From NCBI RefSeq assembly GCF_000310205.1, contig NZ_AMXE01000015.1:1-58596 (forward strand): 58,596 bases of DNA, written 5' to 3'. The position numbers were made by a program, and so were the translations under genes. The notes below the pieces were generated by a model that did not search any database, was not told the origin of the DNA, and was given only the letters and a program-made list of their open reading frames with translations. Source of the DNA: Thauera linaloolentis 47Lol = DSM 12138 (lineage in GTDB: Bacteria > Pseudomonadota > Gammaproteobacteria > Burkholderiales > Rhodocyclaceae). Below, piece by piece: positions 24,646 through 34,038 of this stretch (its first letter is position 1; each line of letters begins with the position of its first letter).

Positions 24646-25815
24646 ATGGCCGAAGCTTTCTTTTCTCCCTGCCCGCGTGGCCTCGAGGCCTTGCTGGCCG
24701 ACGAACTGCAATCGTTCGGCGCGAAAGGCGCGCAGGCCGTGCACGGGGGTGTGGCCTGGCAGGGCGACTGGGCGGCGTGCCATCGCGCCAACCTCGAAAG
24801 CAGGCTCGCCACGCGGGTGCTGTGGCGCGTGGCGCAAGGGCGCTACCGGGCCGAGGTCGACATCTACAAGCTCGCCTACAGCGTGACCTGGGCGAAGTGG
24901 TTCACCGCCGACGATACGATCCGCATCTATGTCACCGCACGCAAGTCGCCGCTGAAGAGCCTGGAGTTCATCACGTTGCGCGTGAAGGACGCGGTGTGCG
25001 ACCACTTCCGTACCGTCAGCGGCCGGCGCCCGAACGTGGATACGGCCGATCCCGCGGTGCGCATCCATCTCTTCCTGACCGAGGATACGGCGACGCTGTA
25101 CGTCGATACCTCGGGCGAGCCGCTGTACAAGCGCGGCTTCAAGCCTGCGGCGGTCGAGGCGCCGCTGAAGGAGAATCTGGCCGCCGGCATCCTGCGCCTG
25201 TCCGGCTGGCAGCCCGGCGAGGTGCTGCTCGATCCGATGTGCGGCAGCGGCACCTTTCTGATCGAAGCCGCGATGATGGCGCTCGACATCGCGCCCGGGC
25301 TGGGGCGTGGTTTCGGCTTCGAGAAGTTCCGCCACCACGACCGTGCCGGCTGGGCCGCGGTGCGGCGTGCCGCCGAGGCGCGCAGGCAGGCGCCGCGCGC
25401 GCTGCCGATCCATGGCTCGGACATCGTCGGCGAGTGGGTGCGCCGCACGCGCGTCAATCTTGAAGCGGGTGGGTTGGCGAAATGCGTGGCGCTCGACCGT
25501 GCCGACCTGCTCGAACGCACACCGCCCGCGTCCGAAGGCGTGATGGTGGCGAACCCGCCTTACGGTGTCCGCCTCGGCGAGGCCGAGGAACTGGCCGCTT
25601 TCTACCCGCGCCTGGGCGATGCACTCAAGCGGCACTGGGGCGGCTGGCGCTGCCATTTCTTCAGCGCCGACGTGGCGCTGCCGAAGCTGATCGGCCTGAA
25701 GGCCAGCAGGCGCACGCCGTTGTTCAACGGCGCGCTCGAATGCCGCCTGTACGAGTACCGCATGGTCGCCGGCAGCAACCGGCGCAAGGATCGGGTGCCG
25801 GACGCGGCGGAGTGA
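24646..25815 (+). CDS. rlmL: 23S rRNA (guanine-N2) methyltransferase, RlmL N-half type
   Basis: A 389-residue class I methyltransferase with an N-terminal THUMP domain (about 40-150). The SAM motif is DPMCGSGTFLIEA and the catalytic N-methyl motif is ANPPYG. E. coli RlmL is about 700 residues because it is fused to RlmK; this is the stand-alone RlmL-like half, methylating G2445. The start at 24646 has GGAG six bases upstream; an in-frame ATG at 24634 is the alternative. Confidence 0.9.
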   Translation: MAEAFFSPCPRGLEALLADELQSFGAKGAQAVHGGVAWQGDWAACHRANLESRLATRVLWRVAQGRYRAEVDIYKLAYSVTWAKWFTADDTIRIYVTARKSPLKSLEFITLRVKDAVCDHFRTVSGRRPNVDTADPAVRIHLFLTEDTATLYVDTSGEPLYKRGFKPAAVEAPLKENLAAGILRLSGWQPGEVLLDPMCGSGTFLIEAAMMALDIAPGLGRGFGFEKFRHHDRAGWAAVRRAAEARRQAPRALPIHGSDIVGEWVRRTRVNLEAGGLAKCVALDRADLLERTPPASEGVMVANPPYGVRLGEAEELAAFYPRLGDALKRHWGGWRCHFFSADVALPKLIGLKASRRTPLFNGALECRLYEYRMVAGSNRRKDRVPDAAE

Positions 25816-25834
25816 GCGCGGGCAGCTAGTTTTT

Positions 25835-25862
25835 CGTAGGAGCAACTGAAGCCGCTCCTGCG
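25835..25862. repeat. REP-like palindrome between rlmL and pilU
   Basis: CGTAGGAGC and GCTCCTGCG form a 9-base stem (one G-T pair) with a 10-base loop, in the convergent gap. The arm resembles the extragenic palindromic elements of pseudomonads. Only one copy was noticed here. Confidence 0.45.
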
Positions 25863-25933
25863 GGGATGCGCCGTGTGCGGACGGGGCGGACCGTGCAGGC
25901 GAAAGCTCTCGTCTGCGACGGCCGTTCCGCCAC

Positions 25934-27076
25934 TCAAACCAGTCCCAGGTCCTGCAAGCCGCTACTGCCGCCGCTGCTCGCCTGTTCGCCGAGCTTGCTG
26001 TGGAGCTTGATCTGCAGGCGCAGGTCGTTGATCGAATCCGCGTTGCGCAAGGCGTCCTCGTAGGTGATCCGCTCCGCCTCGTAGAGGTCGAACAGTGCCT
26101 GGTCGAAGGTCTGCATGCCGATTTCGCGCGAGCGTTTCATGATCTCCTTGATCTCGGGCACGTTGCCCTTGAAGATCAGGTCGGCGATCAGCGGCGAGTT
26201 CAGCATCACCTCCACTGCCGGCACGCGGCCCTTGCGCTCCTTCAGCGGCAGCAGCCGCTGCGAGATCATCGCGCGCAGGTTCAGCGACAAGTCCATCAGC
26301 AACTGCTGGCGGCGCTCCTCGGGGAAGAAGTTGATGATGCGGTCGATCGCCTGGTTGGCGCTGTTGGCGTGCAGCGTCGCCAGACACAGGTGGCCGGTCT
26401 CGGCGAAGGCGATGGCGTAGTCCATGGTCTCGCGGTCGCGGATCTCGCCCATCAGGATCACGTCGGGCGCCTGGCGCAGCGTGTTCTTCAGCGCGACTTC
26501 CCAGGAGTCGGAGTCGATGCCGATCTCGCGTTGCGTGACGATGCTGTTCTTGTGCGGATGCACGAACTCGATCGGGTCCTCGATCGTGATGATGTGGCCG
26601 TAGCTGTTCTGGTTGCGGTGGTCGACCATCGCGGCGAGCGAGGTCGTCTTGCCGGTGCCGGTGCCGCCGACGAAGACCACCAGGCCGCGTTTGCTCATCG
26701 CGACCTCGTTGAGCACCGGCGGCATGCCCAGCTCTTCGAGGCTGGGAATGCGCTGCGGGATGGTGCGCAGCACCAGGCCGACCTTGCCCTGCTGCACGAA
26801 GGCGTTGGCGCGGAAGCGGCCGATGCCCGCCGGCGAGATGCCGAAGTTGCATTCCTTGGTGGCTTCGAACTCCGCTGCCTGGCGGTCGTTCATGATCGCG
26901 CGCGCGAGTTCGGCGGTGTGCTGGGCCTGCAGCGCCTGGTTCGATTGCGGCAGGATGCGGCCGTCGATCTTGATCGCCGGCGGAAAGCCCACGGTGATGA
27001 ACAGGTCTGAGCCGTTCTTCTGCAGCATCAGCCGCAGCAGGTCGTGCATGAACTTGAGTGCCTGGTCGCGTTCCAT
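25934..27076 (-). CDS. pilU: Type IV pilus retraction ATPase PilU
   Basis: A 380-residue hexameric secretion-type ATPase that assists PilT in pilus retraction. Walker A is GGTGTGKT at 137-144, the Asp box lies around DPIEF, and Walker B/His boxes read APDVILMGEIRD and HLCLATLHANSA. PilU is distinguished from PilT by length and the C-terminal region (EQASSGGSSGLQDLGLV). It lies 103 bases downstream of pilT on the same strand, the normal order. Confidence 0.97.
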   Translation of the reverse strand: MERDQALKFMHDLLRLMLQKNGSDLFITVGFPPAIKIDGRILPQSNQALQAQHTAELARAIMNDRQAAEFEATKECNFGISPAGIGRFRANAFVQQGKVGLVLRTIPQRIPSLEELGMPPVLNEVAMSKRGLVVFVGGTGTGKTTSLAAMVDHRNQNSYGHIITIEDPIEFVHPHKNSIVTQREIGIDSDSWEVALKNTLRQAPDVILMGEIRDRETMDYAIAFAETGHLCLATLHANSANQAIDRIINFFPEERRQQLLMDLSLNLRAMISQRLLPLKERKGRVPAVEVMLNSPLIADLIFKGNVPEIKEIMKRSREIGMQTFDQALFDLYEAERITYEDALRNADSINDLRLQIKLHSKLGEQASSGGSSGLQDLGLV

Positions 27077-27179
27077 CGGTGTTCTTGCTCCTGCCGTCCC
27101 GGGCGAGCGTCGGCCGGGCGGGGTCTGGTCGGAAGGGGGCGGAGGGCCATCGCCCCTGCTGGGGGGCGCGGTGCTTCGT

Positions 27180-28223
27180 TCAGCCGGCGATGCTGTCCTT
27201 GTTCTGGGCGCGCAGGCGCGCCTCGACGGGCGAGACCACGTTGCGCCGCACCAGGTCCGCCAGGCACTGATCCAGGGTTTGCATGCCCGTGTTCTGGCCG
27301 GTCTGGATCGCGGAATACATCTGCGCGATCTTGTTCTCGCGGATCAGGTTGCGGATCGCCGGGGTGCCGACCATGATCTCGTGCGCGGCGACGCGGCCCT
27401 GGCCGTCCTTGGTCTTGAGCAGCGTCTGCGAGATCACCGCGCGCAGCGACTCGGACAGCATCGAGCGCACCATGTCCTTCTCGGCCGCAGGAAACACGTC
27501 GACGATACGGTCGATGGTCTTGGCCGCCGACGAGGTGTGCAGGGTGCCGAACACCAAGTGGCCGGTCTCGGCCGCGGTCAGCGCCAGGCGGATGGTTTCG
27601 AGGTCGCGCATTTCGCCCACCAGGATCACGTCCGGGTCCTCGCGCAGCGAGGCGCGCAGGGCGTTGTTGAAGGACATCGTGTCGCGGTGCACCTCGCGCT
27701 GGTTGATGAGGCAGCGCTTGGATTCGTGCACGAATTCGATCGGGTCCTCGACGGTGAGGATGTGGCCGTACTCGTTTTCGTTGATGTAGTCGATCATCGC
27801 CGCCAGCGTGGTCGACTTGCCCGAGCCGGTCGGGCCGGTCACCAGCACGATGCCGCGCGGCGTGTCGGCGATCTCCTTGAAGATCTTCGGGCAGTTCAGT
27901 TCTTCGAGCGTCAGCACCTTGGACGGAATGGTGCGGAACACCGCGCCCGCGCCGCGGTTCTGGTTGAAGGCGTTGACGCGGAAGCGGGCGAGGTTGGGCA
28001 CCGCGAAGGAGAAGTCGCACTCCCAGGTTTCTTCGTACTGCTTGCGCTGGCCGTCGTTCATGATGTCGTACACCATGGCGTGCACTTCCTTGTGCTCCAT
28101 CGGCGGCAGGTTGATGCGGCGCACGTCGCCGTGCACCCGGATCATCGGCGGCAGGCCGGCCGAAAGATGAAGATCGGAGGCCTTGTTCTTGACCGCGAAG
28201 GCGAGCAGTTCGGTGATGTCCAT
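27180..28223 (-). CDS. pilT: Type IV pilus retraction ATPase PilT
   Basis: A 347-residue retraction motor at the cytoplasmic base of the pilus. It begins MDITELLAFAVKNKASDLHL. Walker A is GPTGSGKST (130-138), Walker B is DPDVILVGEMRDLETIRLAL, and the His box is HLVFGTLHTSSA. The conserved AIRNLIRE retraction motif is present (PAIRNLIRENK). It starts 91 bases from the divergent yggS gene. Confidence 0.98.
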   Translation of the reverse strand: MDITELLAFAVKNKASDLHLSAGLPPMIRVHGDVRRINLPPMEHKEVHAMVYDIMNDGQRKQYEETWECDFSFAVPNLARFRVNAFNQNRGAGAVFRTIPSKVLTLEELNCPKIFKEIADTPRGIVLVTGPTGSGKSTTLAAMIDYINENEYGHILTVEDPIEFVHESKRCLINQREVHRDTMSFNNALRASLREDPDVILVGEMRDLETIRLALTAAETGHLVFGTLHTSSAAKTIDRIVDVFPAAEKDMVRSMLSESLRAVISQTLLKTKDGQGRVAAHEIMVGTPAIRNLIRENKIAQMYSAIQTGQNTGMQTLDQCLADLVRRNVVSPVEARLRAQNKDSIAG

Positions 28224-28272
28224 CGTATTCCTTGGCCGGGTGGGGCCGAAAAGATCGGCTGTTGCGGAATGT

Positions 28273-28278
28273 TATACT
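28273..28278 (+). promoter_or_regulatory. -10 element for yggS-proC-yggT
   Basis: TATACT, 37 bases before the yggS ATG in the gap with pilT. No strong -35. Confidence 0.4.
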
Positions 28279-28314
28279 TTTCGCGGCTTCCGCCAGAGGA
28301 AATAGACCACGGAC

Positions 28315-29022
28315 ATGACGACGATCGACGACCGCCTGCGCGCCGTGCGCGCACGCATCGAGGCGGCTGCGCGGGCGGCGGGGCGCGATCCCGCTTCGGT
28401 CGGGCTGCTTGCCGTCAGCAAGACCTGGCCGGCCGAGGCCGTGCGCGAGGCCGCCGCCGCCGGGCAGCGCACCTTCGGCGAAAACTACGTGCAGGAAGGC
28501 GTCGACAAGATCGAGGCGCTGCGCGGGCTGGGTCTGGAATGGCACTTCATCGGCCCGCTGCAAAGCAACAAGACGCGGCCGGTGGCGAATGCCTTCGACT
28601 GGGTGCACGGCATCGACCGGCTGAAGATCGCCGAACGCCTGTCGGCGCAGCGCGACGAATCGCTGCCGCCGCTGAACGTCTGCATCCAGGTCAATGTCAG
28701 CGGAGAGGACAGTAAGAGTGGCGTTGCGCCGGACGAGGCTGCCGCGCTGGCGCGGGCCGTGGCCGGCCTGCCGCGCCTGCGGCTGCGCGGCTTGATGTGC
28801 ATTCCCGAGCCGACCGGGGACGATGCCCTGCTGCGCTCGCGTTTCGCCCTGCTGCGGGCCTTGAAGGCACAATTGGCCGCCGATGGCGTGGCCGGTGCGC
28901 CGCAACTCGATACGCTGTCGATGGGCATGTCGCACGATATCGAGCCAGCCGTGGCCGAAGGGGCGACGATCGTGCGCGTGGGCACGGCGATTTTCGGCGA
29001 GCGCGGGCGGCCGGCAGGGTAG
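28315..29022 (+). CDS. yggS: PLP homeostasis protein (YggS/PLPBP family)
   Basis: A 235-residue PLP-binding TIM-barrel protein without known catalytic activity, keeping free PLP and amino acid pools in balance. The PLP lysine is K36 in LLAVSKTWPAE. Other landmarks are GENYVQEG, WHFIGPLQSNK and a C-terminal SMGMSHDIEPAVAEGATIVR. Gene order yggS-proC-yggT beside pilT is widely conserved. Confidence 0.96.
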   Translation: MTTIDDRLRAVRARIEAAARAAGRDPASVGLLAVSKTWPAEAVREAAAAGQRTFGENYVQEGVDKIEALRGLGLEWHFIGPLQSNKTRPVANAFDWVHGIDRLKIAERLSAQRDESLPPLNVCIQVNVSGEDSKSGVAPDEAAALARAVAGLPRLRLRGLMCIPEPTGDDALLRSRFALLRALKAQLAADGVAGAPQLDTLSMGMSHDIEPAVAEGATIVRVGTAIFGERGRPAG

Positions 29023-29097
29023 GCAGCGGGGGGCGGGGATGGAAGCAGCGGGCACGGAACGGGGCGCGAAGCCCGGCATTCACATGAAAAGGACAGC

Positions 29098-29922
29098 ATG
29101 AAGATCACTTTCCTGGGCGGCGGCAACATGGCGGCCGCACTTATCGGCGGCATGGTCGAGCGGGGTTTCGCTGCGGGCGGCATCCAGGTCGTCGAACTCG
29201 GCGCCGAGGCGCGTGCGCGGCTGGTCGAGCGCTTCGGCGTGCGCGCGGTGGCGTCCGCCGACGCCGCAGCGCTGGGCTGTGAGGTGCTGGTGCTGGCGGT
29301 GAAGCCGCAGCAGATGAAGGCCGCGCTGGCGCCGCTGGCGGGCAGGCTGGGCGGGCAGTTGGTCATCAGCATCGCCGCGGGCCTGCGGCTTGCCGATCTC
29401 GGCCGCTGGCTCGGTGCGCCGGGCCGGCCCTATTCCCGCCTGGTGCGCTGCATGCCCAATACACCGGCCCTGATCGGGGCCGGCGTCACCGGCCTGTATG
29501 CCGATCCGAGCGTGGATGCGGGCGGCCGCGAGGCGGCGGAGCGTGTCCTTGCCGCGGTCGGCAGCACCGTGTGGGCCGCGACCGAAGAGCAGATGGATGC
29601 GGTGACGGCGATTTCCGGCAGCGGCCCCGCGTATGTGTTCCATTTCATCGAGGCGCTGGAAGCGGCCGGGCGCGCGCTGGGCTTCGACGAGGCCGGTGCG
29701 CGCAAGCTGGCGATCGAAACCGTGCTAGGGGCGGCGAGGCTCGCAGCCGGCTCGGAGGATTCCCCCGCGGTATTGCGCGAAAAGGTCACCTCCAAGGGCG
29801 GCACGACCGCCGCCGCGCTCGCCAGTCTTGCCGCATCCGGTTGGCATGATGCGCTGATCGCGGCGGTCCGGGCGGCGCAGGCGCGCGGCCGCGAGCTGGG
29901 CGCCGAGCTGGGCAAGGACTGA
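29098..29922 (+). CDS. proC: Pyrroline-5-carboxylate reductase
   Basis: Last step of proline synthesis, NADPH-dependent. The 274-residue product opens with the Rossmann motif FLGGGNMAAALIGGM. It carries RCMPNTPALIGAG and the substrate-binding SGSGPAYVFHFIEAL, and ends with the KGGTTAAAL dimer/active-site block. Length is standard. Confidence 0.97.
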   Translation: MKITFLGGGNMAAALIGGMVERGFAAGGIQVVELGAEARARLVERFGVRAVASADAAALGCEVLVLAVKPQQMKAALAPLAGRLGGQLVISIAAGLRLADLGRWLGAPGRPYSRLVRCMPNTPALIGAGVTGLYADPSVDAGGREAAERVLAAVGSTVWAATEEQMDAVTAISGSGPAYVFHFIEALEAAGRALGFDEAGARKLAIETVLGAARLAAGSEDSPAVLREKVTSKGGTTAAALASLAASGWHDALIAAVRAAQARGRELGAELGKD

Positions 29923-29927
29923 CCGCC

Positions 29928-30509
29928 ATGCTTGCCAACATCCTGTTGCTGGTCCTCGATACCGCAGGCGCTTTCCTGACCTTGATGCTGCTGGCGCGCT
30001 TCTACATGCAGTGGCAGCGTATTTCCTTCCGCAACCAGATCGGCCAGTTCGTCGTGTCCACCACCGACTGGCTCGTGCGGCCGCTGCGCCGCTTCGTCCC
30101 CGGCCTGTTCGGGCTGGACATGGCCAGCTTGCTGCCGGCCTGGGTGGTGCAGGTGCTGCTGGTGGCGATCGAGCTGAGCCTGCGCGGTGCGGTGTTCAGC
30201 GGCAACGCCGGCGCGGTGCTGCTCGGGCTGTGGGGCGTGGGCCTGATCGAGCTGATCCGCATGATGGTGTATCTGGTGTTCGCGGTGGTGCTCGGCTCGG
30301 CGGTGCTGTCCTGGGTCAGCCCGCATGCGCCGCTGGCGCCCTTGCTGCATTCGCTCGCCGCGCCCTTCCTGCGCCCCTTCCGCCGCATCGTGCCGACCAT
30401 CGCCAACGTCGACCTGTCGCCGCTGGTGCTGCTGCTGGTGCTGCAGATCGTGCTGATGGTGCTGGGGGGCATGCGCGGCAACTTCGCGCCGCTGCTGTTC
30501 GGGGCCTGA
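29928..30509 (+). CDS. yggT: YggT family membrane protein
   Basis: A 193-residue membrane protein with two YGGT repeats, each a pair of hydrophobic helices around a short PxRRxxPxxxGxD-like block (RPLRRFVPGLFGLD and RPFRRIVPTIANVD). Function is not firmly established; links to osmotic shock tolerance and cell-envelope insertion have been proposed. It starts 5 bases after proC ends. Confidence 0.93.
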   Translation: MLANILLLVLDTAGAFLTLMLLARFYMQWQRISFRNQIGQFVVSTTDWLVRPLRRFVPGLFGLDMASLLPAWVVQVLLVAIELSLRGAVFSGNAGAVLLGLWGVGLIELIRMMVYLVFAVVLGSAVLSWVSPHAPLAPLLHSLAAPFLRPFRRIVPTIANVDLSPLVLLLVLQIVLMVLGGMRGNFAPLLFGA

Positions 30510-30516
30510 GCCGCGC

Positions 30517-31098
30517 TCAGCCGACGTTCTGCAGGGCGCGTTCCCAGTCGATGACGACTTCGGGCAGGATGCCGACGGCGAGCGTGTCCTTCAGTTCGTA
30601 GATGTCGGGGGCGCCGAAGGCGCCGTCCTGCAGGCGGTACACCGTGACCACGCGGTCGACCGGATGCACCAGCCAGTATTCGCGCACGCCGGCGCGCTCG
30701 TACAGCCGGCGCTTGATGATGAGATCGTGGCCGGCGGTCGAGGGCGACAGGACTTCGACCACCCAGTCCGGCACGCCGCGGCAGCCGCGCTCGTCGAGCT
30801 TGGCGCGGTCGCAGACCACGACGAGGTCGGGCTGCACCACGGTGTCGATGTCGGCGTCGACTTCGTTGCCGCGCGGCAGGCGAACGTCGAACGGAGCGAT
30901 GAAGGGGCGGCAGGGCTTGCCGTCCAGTGCGTTACTTGTCTGGCGCGCAACTTCAAGCAGGATTTCCTGGTGCACGCGCAGCGGCGCCGGCGCCATTGCG
31001 TAGGCGACGCCGTCGATCAGTTCGTAGCGCGCATCGTCCGGCCAGTCGAGGTAGTCGGCGTAGGTATAGGTTCGGGTATCGCGAAGAGCCAGGCCCAT
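30517..31098 (-). CDS. Uma2-family (DUF820) protein, second copy
   Basis: A 193-residue PD-(D/E)XK-like protein. It has YELIDGVAYAMAPAP, the acidic pair in VQPDLVVVCD and PDWVVEVLSPSTAGHDLIIK. It ends 7 bases from the yggT stop, in convergent orientation. The ATG at 31098 has GAGGACG upstream; an in-frame ATG five codons earlier is possible. Sequence similarity to the copy at 12904-13476 is only family-level, so the two are not a recent duplication. Confidence 0.83.
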   Translation of the reverse strand: MGLALRDTRTYTYADYLDWPDDARYELIDGVAYAMAPAPLRVHQEILLEVARQTSNALDGKPCRPFIAPFDVRLPRGNEVDADIDTVVQPDLVVVCDRAKLDERGCRGVPDWVVEVLSPSTAGHDLIIKRRLYERAGVREYWLVHPVDRVVTVYRLQDGAFGAPDIYELKDTLAVGILPEVVIDWERALQNVG

Positions 31099-31199
31099 GG
31101 CGTCGTCCTCATGTATGGCAGGCGGGGCTGGCAACGAGTATAGCGCCCACCGGCGGAGCATGTGCCCGCCGGCGGGCGCCGTGTCGTCTCGCCGGCCGC

Positions 31200-32474
31200 T
31201 CAGCCCTCGTACATCACCTGGCCTTCGACCAGCGTGTAGCGCACCTTGCCCGGCAGCTCCATGCCGAGGAAGGGCGTGTTCTTGCCCTGGCTCTTGAGCG
31301 TGTCGCGGGTGACGGCGACATGGGCGGTGGGATCGAACACGCAGACGTCGGCGCGTGCGCCCGGCGACAGATGGCCGGCCTTGGTGATGCCGACGATCTT
31401 CGCCGCGTCCGAGGTGATGCGGGCGAGGCCGTCGAGCAGCGGCAGGCCGGCGCGCCCGGCCCATTTCAGGGTCAGCGGCAGCAGCAGTTCGAGGCCGGTG
31501 GCGCCGGGTTCGGATTCGGAGAAAGGTGTCTGCTTGCCATCATCGTCCACCGGGGTGTGGTCCGAGCACAGGGCGTCGATGCGGCCGTCGGCCAGTCCCT
31601 TGCACAGGGCTTCGCGATCGCGCTGGCTGCGCAGCGGCGGAATCAGGTGGCAGTTGGAGTTGAAGTAGCCGATGTCCATGTCGCACAGATGGACGTGGTT
31701 GATCGATACGTCGCAGCTCACGTCCATGCCCTCGGCGCGCGCGCGCTCGATGAGCGCCAGGCCCGCGGCGGACGACAGGCGGGTGATGTGCAGCCGTGCG
31801 CCGGTGATCTTGGCCAGTTCGAGGTAGGTGTACAGCGCCACCGTCTCGGCCGCCACCGGCATGCCGGCGAGGCCCAGGCGGGTGGCGACCTCGCCGTCGT
31901 GGGCATTGCCGCGGGCGAGGAAGGGGGAAAGCGGCTGCAGCCAGACGCGGAAGCCGAAGGTGGCGGCGTACTGCAGCGCGCGCATCAGCACGCCGTTGTC
32001 GACGATCGGCACGTTGGCCTGCGAGAAGGCGACGCAGCCGGCCTCGACCAGTTCGGCCATCTCGGACAGGCGCTCGCCCTTGAGGCCGATGGTGAGCGCG
32101 CCGACCGGGTAGATGTGGGCGCGGTTCAGTTTCTTGGCGCGGTAGGTCAGCATCTCGACCAGGCCGGGCTCGTCCAGCGCGGGATCGGTGTCGGGGGGGA
32201 TCGCCAGGCTGGTGACGCCGCCGGCCATTGCCGCTTCCATCTCGGATTCGAGCGTGGCGCGGTACTCGAAGCCGGGCTCGCGCAGGCGCGCGGCGAGGTC
32301 GATGAAGCCGGGCGCGACGACGAGGCCGCCGGCGTCGATCGTGCGTTCGGCGGCGAAGCCGTCGGGGGCGGTGCCGAGGGCGACGATCTTGCCGCCGGCG
32401 ACATAGACGTTCTGCACCACGTCGCTACGGTTGGCCGGGTCGACGACGCGGCCGTTGGAAATCAGGATGTTCAT
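31200..32474 (-). CDS. pyrC: Dihydroorotase-like protein lacking the zinc HxH motif (PyrC')
   Basis: A 424-residue amidohydrolase of the dihydroorotase family, next to pyrB. The motif after beta-strand 1, normally DxHVHLREPG, reads DLAARLREPG here: residues 61 and 63 are A and R rather than H and H, so the zinc centre cannot form as usual. The rest of the barrel, including LCSDHTP, is preserved. In pseudomonads an inactive dihydroorotase of this kind (PyrC') forms a complex with aspartate transcarbamoylase and is needed for its assembly. A working dihydroorotase must be encoded elsewhere. Starts 32 bases after pyrB. Confidence 0.88.
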   Translation of the reverse strand: MNILISNGRVVDPANRSDVVQNVYVAGGKIVALGTAPDGFAAERTIDAGGLVVAPGFIDLAARLREPGFEYRATLESEMEAAMAGGVTSLAIPPDTDPALDEPGLVEMLTYRAKKLNRAHIYPVGALTIGLKGERLSEMAELVEAGCVAFSQANVPIVDNGVLMRALQYAATFGFRVWLQPLSPFLARGNAHDGEVATRLGLAGMPVAAETVALYTYLELAKITGARLHITRLSSAAGLALIERARAEGMDVSCDVSINHVHLCDMDIGYFNSNCHLIPPLRSQRDREALCKGLADGRIDALCSDHTPVDDDGKQTPFSESEPGATGLELLLPLTLKWAGRAGLPLLDGLARITSDAAKIVGITKAGHLSPGARADVCVFDPTAHVAVTRDTLKSQGKNTPFLGMELPGKVRYTLVEGQVMYEG

Positions 32475-32506
32475 TCGCGGATCCTTGTGCCTGTGCTGTC
32501 CGGGGC

Positions 32507-33466
32507 TCAGTGGCTGCCGAGCATGCTCATCACCGCCATGCGCACGGCGATGCCGAAAGTGACCTGGGGCAGGATCACGGCCTGCGTGCCGTCGGCCACG
32601 GCCGAATCGATCTCGACGCCGCGGTTCATCGGGCCGGGGTGCAGCACGATGGCGTCGGGCTTGGCCAGCGCGAGCTTTTCGGCGGTGAGGCCCCAGACCT
32701 TGAAGTATTCCTGCGGCGTGGGCAGCAGGGCGCCGTTCATGCGTTCGTTCTGCAGGCGCAGCATCATGACCACGTCCACGTCTTTCAGGCCTTCGCGCAT
32801 GTCGTGGAACACGCGCACGCCGAGCCGCTCGACTTCGGTCGGAAGCAGGGTGCGGGGGCCGATCACGCGGATCTCGGGCACGCCGAGCGTGGTCAGCGCG
32901 GCGATCTGGCTGCGCGCCACGCGCGAGTGCAGCACGTCGCCGACGATGGCCACCGTCAGCCCGGTGAAGTCCTGCTTGAAGTGGCGGATGGTGTACATGT
33001 CCAGCAGGCCCTGCGTCGGGTGCGCATGGCGGCCGTCGCCGGCATTGACGACGTGGATGTGGTCGCGGCCGGTGTTCTGCAGGTGCTGGGCGATCAGCAT
33101 CGGCGCGCCGCTGGCGGCGTGGCGCACGACGAACATGTCGGCCTGCATCGCGCACAGGTTGTCGACGGTGTCGAGCAGGCTCTCGCCCTTCGAGGCCGAA
33201 CTGGTGTTGATGTTGAGGTTCACCACGTCGGCCGACAGGCGCTTGGCGGCGATCTCGAAGGTGGTGCGGGTGCGCGTCGAGTTCTCGAAGAACAGGTTGA
33301 ACACGCTCTTGCCGCGCAGCAGCGGCAGCTTCTTGACTTCGCGCTCGGCCACTTCGGTGAAGGGCGCCGCGGTGTCGAGGATGGCGGTGAGGATGTTGCG
33401 CGGGAGACCGTCGAGCGTCAGCAGGTGCTGCAGTTCGCCGTGCTTGTTGAGCTGGGGGTTGCGCAT
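32507..33466 (-). CDS. pyrB: Aspartate carbamoyltransferase, catalytic chain
   Basis: Condenses carbamoyl phosphate with aspartate in pyrimidine synthesis. The 319-residue protein has the carbamoyl-phosphate loop [24 protein letters not shown] and the C-terminal HPGPMNRG. No pyrI regulatory gene is adjacent; a pyrC' gene is, as in the class A ATCase of pseudomonads. Confidence 0.97.
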   Translation of the reverse strand: MRNPQLNKHGELQHLLTLDGLPRNILTAILDTAAPFTEVAEREVKKLPLLRGKSVFNLFFENSTRTRTTFEIAAKRLSADVVNLNINTSSASKGESLLDTVDNLCAMQADMFVVRHAASGAPMLIAQHLQNTGRDHIHVVNAGDGRHAHPTQGLLDMYTIRHFKQDFTGLTVAIVGDVLHSRVARSQIAALTTLGVPEIRVIGPRTLLPTEVERLGVRVFHDMREGLKDVDVVMMLRLQNERMNGALLPTPQEYFKVWGLTAEKLALAKPDAIVLHPGPMNRGVEIDSAVADGTQAVILPQVTFGIAVRMAVMSMLGSH

Positions 33467-33534
33467 CGGGCTTGCCTCGGAATCAGCTGTTGGCCATGGA
33501 TGGAGGGAGAGAGGGCTGGGGGCCGTGCCCCGGG

Positions 33535-34038
33535 CTACGCGCGCTGCGTCAATTGCAGCGTGAGAGCGCCGGCGTCGTCGCGCTGCAGCTCCAGGTTCTG
33601 CTCGTGCGGCAGGGCCTGGGCCAGGGTGTGGGCACAGTAGCGGGCGGCGATCGGCAGTTCGCGGCTGCCGCGGTCGACCAGCACGGCCAGTTCGACCGCG
33701 GCCGGGCGGCCGAAGTCGAACAGGCCGTTCAGCGCGGCGCGGGTTGTGCGGCCCGTGTAGAGCACGTCGTCGACCAGGATCACGTGCGCGCCATCGACGC
33801 CGAAGGGGATGTCGGTGCGCTGCGGCTTGGCATGCAGGCCCTTGCTGCCGTAGTCGTCGCGGTAGAAGGAAACGTCGATCGCGCCCAGCGGCTGGGTGAT
33901 GCCGAGTTCCTTGTGCAGGCGCTCGGCCAGCCACAGGCCGCCGGTGTAGATGCCGACCAGCGCGGTGGCCGGCGTGACGTGGGGACGGATCTGTTCGGCA
34001 AGCTGCCGGCACAGGGCTTCAGCATCGAGAATGTTCAT
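33535..34038 (-). CDS. pyrR: PyrR bifunctional protein (uracil phosphoribosyltransferase / regulator)
   Basis: A 167-residue phosphoribosyltransferase-fold protein with the PRPP motif [13 protein letters not shown]. In Gram-positives PyrR binds pyr mRNA and controls attenuation. In proteobacteria its regulatory role is less clear. Overlaps the end of ruvX by 20 bases and precedes pyrB by 68 bases, which may hold a leader structure. Confidence 0.93.
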   Translation of the reverse strand: MNILDAEALCRQLAEQIRPHVTPATALVGIYTGGLWLAERLHKELGITQPLGAIDVSFYRDDYGSKGLHAKPQRTDIPFGVDGAHVILVDDVLYTGRTTRAALNGLFDFGRPAAVELAVLVDRGSRELPIAARYCAHTLAQALPHEQNLELQRDDAGALTLQLTQRA

